From Mangrovibacterium sp047972415 (GTDB lineage Bacteria; Bacteroidota; Bacteroidia; Bacteroidales; Prolixibacteraceae), in assembly GCA_047972415.1 (NCBI GenBank), contig JBKEAN010000056.1:17401-81400 (forward strand): a stretch of DNA of 64,000 nucleotides, given 5' to 3'. The position numbers were made by a program, and so were the translations under genes. The notes beneath the pieces were generated by a model, which was given only the letters and a program-made list of their open reading frames with translations, was not told the origin of the DNA and did no database searches. Shown one piece after another: positions 61,101-64,000 of this stretch. Positions within the stretch are counted from its first letter, which is position 1. Each line of letters starts with the position of its first letter.

Positions 61101-61841
61101 TTCGAGCTTTGGTACCGAGGTCGCCAAGTTTCCCGAATAAACGGCAATGGGTTTGTCGGCCTTAATGTAGCTTCCGCTTAAATCGCCCTGGTTCGGAAGT
61201 ACCTTGTTCATCGACTGTACCTGGTAAGTCTGCCCTTTTTGTAACGTAACCGAAAACGGAACGCCGGCCGGTTTATTACCTGTTGTTTCAACCGATGGGG
61301 TAATTTCAACCCTAGTGTTATTTGCGGTAGCTACGACCAAAAATTCGCTGTTGCGGCCGTTTCCAGGAGTACCGTTTGTGGTTTCGTTGACATGTGGCGT
61401 ATAACACATCACAAAATAGTCATCACCAATAGATTCAAGCGGGTAAATCACGGCCACATCAGCCGACCTATTATCCCAGTTGAGGGCATATACATTTACC
61501 GGGGCATCGGCAACCAGATGCAAACCCTGATATTCGGCCGACTCGGAGCCCCGAACCTCGAACATTTCCCAGGGGATTTGCAAAACGATGGACGAATTGG
61601 CAGCTACCGAATACGAACCATAAAGTGTTTCCAGGTCGCCGTAGGTTAACCTAAAATTGGTATTGTAGGCCGAAGTAACTGTAATTTGAAGATAGTGTCC
61701 TGACTGGTTGTAATTTCGCCCTTCCATAAAGCCAAACCAAAAATCAGTCCCTTCGGTAGAGCGAACACAGTCGTCACCCCCATCGGCAAAAAGGACGATG
61801 CAATGGAAGAAGAGACCCAGCGCAAACAAAGCTTTTTTCAC
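58200..61841 (-). CDS. Giant T9SS-secreted protein with IgGFc-binding-like N-terminus and type B sorting domain
   Basis: This 1213-aa protein has a signal peptide (MKKALFALGLFFHCIVLFA). Residues about 25-440 resemble the IgGFc-binding protein N-terminal domain: TEGTDFWFGFMEGRNY, SADVAVIYPLESIGDDYF, and FSQSQSVDGQYGDPSM. Several immunoglobulin/PKD-like repeats follow, including near-duplicate pairs (CVSRDTVQIRFAAGP / CESGDTISIRFSPQP). Near 1060-1085 a PKD domain holds LFTWDFGDGQRS. The C-terminus (FDRWGQVVFETTS to the end KGQILLIR) is a gliding-motility-type, type B T9SS sorting domain. It is exported across the outer membrane by T9SS, probably using the adjacent PorP/SprF protein. Likely an adhesin. 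Confidence 0.9.
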   Translation of the reverse strand: MKKALFALGLFFHCIVLFADGGDDCVRSTEGTDFWFGFMEGRNYNQSGHYLQITVTSAYNTNFRLTYGDLETLYGSYSVAANSSIVLQIPWEMFEVRGSESAEYQGLHLVADAPVNVYALNWDNRSADVAVIYPLESIGDDYFVMCYTPHVNETTNGTPGNGRNSEFLVVATANNTRVEITPSVETTGNKPAGVPFSVTLQKGQTYQVQSMNKVLPNQGDLSGSYIKADKPIAVYSGNLATSVPKLEGVNAWDHLYEQMPPMYSWGRDYYAAPMMERGADRYRVLASQDGTNVTVDALGSFQLDRGKFEEFVLTKNQASRISADKPVLVVQFSQSQSVDGQYGDPSMIVLSSTSQTKNNVTFEAYNLRSIAAHYINIISKTSQVGNLRFDGASFSALGYSFKPFTGSEYAYVQMPVTRGTHTLLNTQADQGFLAYVYGFGDLESFGYGVGFNLNLVLDLGRSTKFKGDTVLLCAGDTLTLDPGPYFDSYLWSTSETTQSIKVTTEGMYKVTAKVGMCPDLHDSVYVYYSDPQLEVVADRQSDCAPATINLQAKGDDITSFLWHTNTIENLGTTADLTVDSTDNYVVTVQNSLGCIANDTAEVVLFGKPPVTIMADLLVCDAFTTSLKIDFAGYPESLWKTPPGGFSWKADPGVLLTDQSDSGATLTVPGYGTYSVYYELMTKDGCVSRDTVQIRFAAGPGIGILGDKFNDCHPATITLQADVSDMSGLTFIWQKMNGDTLGLSNTLSVDSTALYQLTVVSPSGCASVDTADVIIFGNPPIRIYADSLVCGALSTVIHVDFSTYPDTLWNGGSGGYEWNSSELTISDERDSLATITAPGYDTYEVYYKLRTKDGCESGDTISIRFSPQPVANFDFDFQPVCKFYTDTLTYTGTASAAARLSWTPVRAEINLISSSKYRVTVNPYDGTKPSIMLVVNDAGCRDTMYSEEPESFADERKLNLDFTADKTVDCGELTSQLAATSSKTDLNYLWVFGLDSVTGNPISVTKNKPGYFDVELTAASSKTGCSETLLWMNYLQVVPRPIAAFTVDNSRVPLDDPWIQFYNHSQFADLFTWDFGDGQRSNGFEPQHEYNGLGQYEALLVVDSYLGCSDSVSMIVQVLLNRVTAPNAFRPSSDISENRVFLPNGLGLFGGSFKLQVFDRWGQVVFETTSADNPWDGRDKSGKDAPMGNYIWLVRYTGIDGSEQTDKGQILLIR

Positions 61842-61933
61842 GGCCTTTCAGATTCGGTTATAAAGCTAATGAATTTAAGCTGAAAACGTTTTACAAACGT
61901 TCCCGATTTTTTAAACATACCTGTTCTGCTTTC

Positions 61934-62305
61934 TTACTTCGCTGAGAAATAGCGCCGAAAAAGTACTTTTTTTAAGTCGCGGAAAATAATCTGATGGGCT
62001 ACCACTTCGGTGTGATTGTAGTGCGGAAAGGTACGGGTAGTGCGGTCAATCTCGCGCTGGCTGATGTCAACCTGGTACAAAATAGACATCAGCAAATCGG
62101 AATTGCTGTTCATCAATCGCTCGATTTGGGCAACCAACTGGCGATGCAGTTTTTCGTAGGCATTATCAATCGACCCGCTGTACTCAATTTCGACCCCGAA
62201 CATGCCAAAGTCTTTCATGATTTGGGCAATAGTATCCAAAATAATTTCTTCTCTATTCAAATACAATTGGATATTATCGGCATGTAAATCGGGCAAATTT
62301 TCCAT
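61934..62305 (-). CDS. Conserved hypothetical protein
   Basis: This 123-aa soluble protein is mostly helical, with no membrane segment or signal peptide. The sequence LYLNREEIILDTIAQIMKDF near the start and TFPHYNHTEVVAHQIIFRDL near the end look like a compact helical domain. It is a short protein of the Bacteroidota type with no motif I recognise. It stands alone, 92 bp from the T9SS protein gene. Confidence 0.7.
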   Translation of the reverse strand: MENLPDLHADNIQLYLNREEIILDTIAQIMKDFGMFGVEIEYSGSIDNAYEKLHRQLVAQIERLMNSNSDLLMSILYQVDISQREIDRTTRTFPHYNHTEVVAHQIIFRDLKKVLFRRYFSAK

Positions 62306-62497
62306 AGTACTTTATTTTCAGCCCGCAAAGTAAACAATTTTCGTTAAGCTGTTTGCCTTTAGCGCCCCCTGCAACAACCGATGTTCACTGCCTTTGGGAA
62401 CAAAATCATTGAATAACCTTCTTTTTAACACAAAAAAGTGCAAAAAAACCTTTTTTGTCGCTATCTTTTCTGCTTATAAATTAAAAACCAACTAATT

Positions 62498-62881
62498 ATG
62501 CTCGAACAATTAGAAACCTTCGAAGGCAATGTCCTTGCCATTGAAATTATTGACAGTTTTACTGAAACGGACGAGAAGCTTTGCCAAAAATTCTTCAACG
62601 AAAAGCTGGCAAAGGGTTACGACAAAGTGAATGTGTTGGTAAAAATGGATGAACTGAAAATGAGCCACACGAATGTTAAAGCCTTTATGGAAGACTCGAT
62701 TTGGGCGCTGCGGAATTACAAAAAACTTGGACATATGGCCATTGTTGCGCACTCCAATGTGCTAAAGGCGTTGGTTCCGATTGATAACTTATTCTTTCAA
62801 CGGGCCAAAGAAGGGCGTTTGGAGCGCTATTTCGACGTTTCGCAGCTTGACGAGGCCTACGACTTCGTTCGCGGAAAATAA
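62498..62881 (+). CDS. SpoIIAA-like (STAS-fold) protein
   Basis: This 127-aa protein resembles the SpoIIAA-like/DUF3478 family, with an STAS-related fold. EGNVLAIEIIDSFTETDE at the start and the alternating strand-helix pattern up to AIVAHSNVLKALVPIDN fit. The phosphorylatable Ser of true anti-anti-sigma factors cannot be assigned with confidence. Its function is not established. It has its own terminator and is convergent with metF. Confidence 0.78.
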   Translation: MLEQLETFEGNVLAIEIIDSFTETDEKLCQKFFNEKLAKGYDKVNVLVKMDELKMSHTNVKAFMEDSIWALRNYKKLGHMAIVAHSNVLKALVPIDNLFFQRAKEGRLERYFDVSQLDEAYDFVRGK

Positions 62882-62910
62882 AGCCGCTATTCATCCGTAT
62901 TTTCCAAATA

Positions 62911-62945
62911 AAAATCCGGACACGCTCGCGTCCGGATTTTTATTT
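62911..62945. terminator. Bidirectional terminator between the SpoIIAA-like gene and metF
   Basis: AAAATCCGGAC and GTCCGGATTTT form a perfect 11-bp stem with an 8-nt loop. T-rich tails on both sides make it work for both convergent genes. Confidence 0.87.
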
Positions 62946-62966
62946 TCATCGCCAAGGCCTGAATAC

Positions 62967-63920
62967 TTAAAATACAGCCTCAACGATTTTTCGGGCATTA
63001 TCGGATACGCCATAGGTATAAAGGTGCAAACTGGGCGCATTGTGCGCAATTAAGTCGCGCGATTGCTCAATAGCCCATTCGGTTCCAACCAGTTTGGCAT
63101 CGTCATTATTCTTGCATTTGGCCAATTCAACCGACAAGTCTTTCGGCAAATCAATGTGAAAAATCTTCGGCAATACTGTCAATTGATTCTTCAGGTTGAT
63201 GGGCTTAACTCCCGGAATAATGGGTACGGTAATCCCAGCAGCACGGCACTTGTCCACAAAATCGTAATACACCCGGTTGTCAAAAAACATTTGGGTGACG
63301 ATGTAATCGGCACCGGCATCCACCTTTTGCTTCAGGTACACCAAGTCGGTATCAAAATTAGGCGATTCGAAGTGCTTTTCGGGGTAACCGGCCACGCCGA
63401 TACAAAAGTCGAGCGGGGTTGAGTTTTTCAAATCCGGGTCGAGGTATTTACCCTTACGAAGCCCAACAATCTGTTCAACCAGCTCGTTGGCATTGGCATT
63501 TCCGTGTTGTTCGGGCATAAACACCTGTTCATTTTTGTTCCCGTCACCGCGCAAAGCCAGCACGTTGCTGATCCCCATAAAGTTCAGATCAATCAGCACA
63601 TGTTCGGTTTCGCTTTTGGTAAAACCGCCGCACAAAATGTGCGGAACTACTGGAATGCCGTATTTGTGCTGAATGGCAGCTGCAATGGCCACAGTTCCCG
63701 GGCGTTTACGAACCACCTGTTTTTTGATTGTTCCGTCGGGCATCTCCTTGTAAATCATCTCATCGCGGTGCGTTGTAATGTTAATGTACTTCGGATTGTA
63801 GTCGATTAAACTCTCGATGGTCCGGTAAATCGTTGTCGCATCATTTCCTTTCAGCGGCGGCAGCAACTCAAACGAGAATACTGTTTTATCACTTTGATTA
63901 ATGCAGTCTGTAACTTTCAT
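62967..63920 (-). CDS. metF: 5,10-methylenetetrahydrofolate reductase
   Basis: This 317-aa FAD enzyme reduces methylene-tetrahydrofolate to methyl-tetrahydrofolate for methionine synthesis. It starts MKVTDCINQSDKTVFSFELL, and has the conserved SFELLPPL (catalytic Glu). Further family blocks are NVLALRGDG (about 117-125), DFCIGVAGYPEKH, VDAGADYIVTQMFFDN, and VPIIPGVKPI. Length and order are normal. The C-terminal helical region ends shortly after the TIM barrel, as in bacterial MetF. Confidence 0.95.
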   Translation of the reverse strand: MKVTDCINQSDKTVFSFELLPPLKGNDATTIYRTIESLIDYNPKYINITTHRDEMIYKEMPDGTIKKQVVRKRPGTVAIAAAIQHKYGIPVVPHILCGGFTKSETEHVLIDLNFMGISNVLALRGDGNKNEQVFMPEQHGNANANELVEQIVGLRKGKYLDPDLKNSTPLDFCIGVAGYPEKHFESPNFDTDLVYLKQKVDAGADYIVTQMFFDNRVYYDFVDKCRAAGITVPIIPGVKPINLKNQLTVLPKIFHIDLPKDLSVELAKCKNNDDAKLVGTEWAIEQSRDLIAHNAPSLHLYTYGVSDNARKIVEAVF

Positions 63921-63982
63921 GTTCTACCTTGAATTTTTTCCTGTCCGGGTTTATTTAAAACTGTTCTAACGCATATCGGGTA

Positions 63983-63990
63983 CAAACATA
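63983..63990 (-). promoter_or_regulatory. Probable -7 element of metF
   Basis: On the minus strand TATGTTTG (63990-63983) is an exact TAnnTTTG match 63 bp before metF. The -33 element would lie beyond the window edge. The 56-nt leader is too short for a SAM riboswitch. Confidence 0.45.
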
Positions 63991-64000
63991 ACGAGCATTC

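Noticed and set aside
63921..64000. SAM or cobalamin riboswitch upstream of metF
   Set aside because: Only 80 nt remain before the window edge. They show a -7 element and no conserved riboswitch core.

Overview
The window comes from a Bacteroidota chromosome, probably a marine or sediment Bacteroidales/Marinilabiliales type (Prolixibacteraceae-like). Supporting signs are a DUF3822 protein next to rsmD, a PorP/SprF protein beside a giant protein with a type IX secretion (T9SS) C-terminal domain, OstA-like, PorT-like barrel and three-gene SurA-type clusters, a mitochondrial-type TCA gene set, and promoters of the TTTG-N18-TAnnTTTG kind. The placement is an inference from gene content; no rRNA or tRNA gene is visible.

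Layout. (1) 1-17654, all on the minus strand and tightly packed: a 14-gene block that reads as one operon. In transcription order it encodes a ferredoxin with an HdrA-like N-terminus, a radical SAM protein, a fusion of a DUF116-like Cys-rich domain to a polyprenyl diphosphate synthase, two proteins of the prenyltransferase/terpene-cyclase fold (one with the DADDTA class II cyclase motif), four secreted or membrane-anchored beta-propellers, a twin-arginine ferredoxin, a NapH-like membrane Fe-S protein, a membrane-bound propeller, a fused NuoE-NuoE-NuoF-ferredoxin flavoprotein and a 2Fe-2S/GltD-like Fe-S protein cut by the window edge. A perfect TTTGTGA-N5-TCACAAA palindrome lies just upstream. 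I read it as a dedicated cyclic isoprenoid pathway coupled to a redox chain from the cytosol to the periplasm. This is the most unusual part of the window.

(2) 17655-19742: an AT-rich accessory stretch with a gene remnant, a beta-barrel protein and a lipoprotein. (3) 19809-32549: housekeeping genes: recQ, guaB, three SurA-type periplasmic chaperones, a MoxR ATPase, an OstA-like protein, a RecD-like helicase, DUF3822 and rsmD. (4) 32654-35161: a GH29 alpha-L-fucosidase and a Gfo/Idh/MocA dehydrogenase. (5) 35369-41507: aconitase, two unrelated isocitrate dehydrogenases and a citrate synthase, i.e. the oxidative citrate-to-2-oxoglutarate arm. The two dehydrogenases carry cofactor residues that point to NADP for one and NAD for the other.

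(6) 41508-42736: a mobile or decayed region with a roughly 520-nt, highly structured RNA (possibly the 5' part of a group II intron) and the C-terminal scrap of an ISL3-type transposase. (7) 42737-50036: a response regulator, dCMP deaminase, an S41 protease broken by an in-frame TGA, an ECF sigma factor with an anti-sigma protein whose N-terminal module is duplicated, two paralogous barrels flanking a 21-bp tandem repeat, and peptidase E. (8) 50106-64000: a LolC/E-type permease, a methyltransferase, rbfA, a TrpB2-type tryptophan synthase beta chain with an attenuator-like leader, divergent trpS, a double-domain universal stress protein, a PorP/SprF protein with its putative T9SS partner, a SpoIIAA-like protein and metF.
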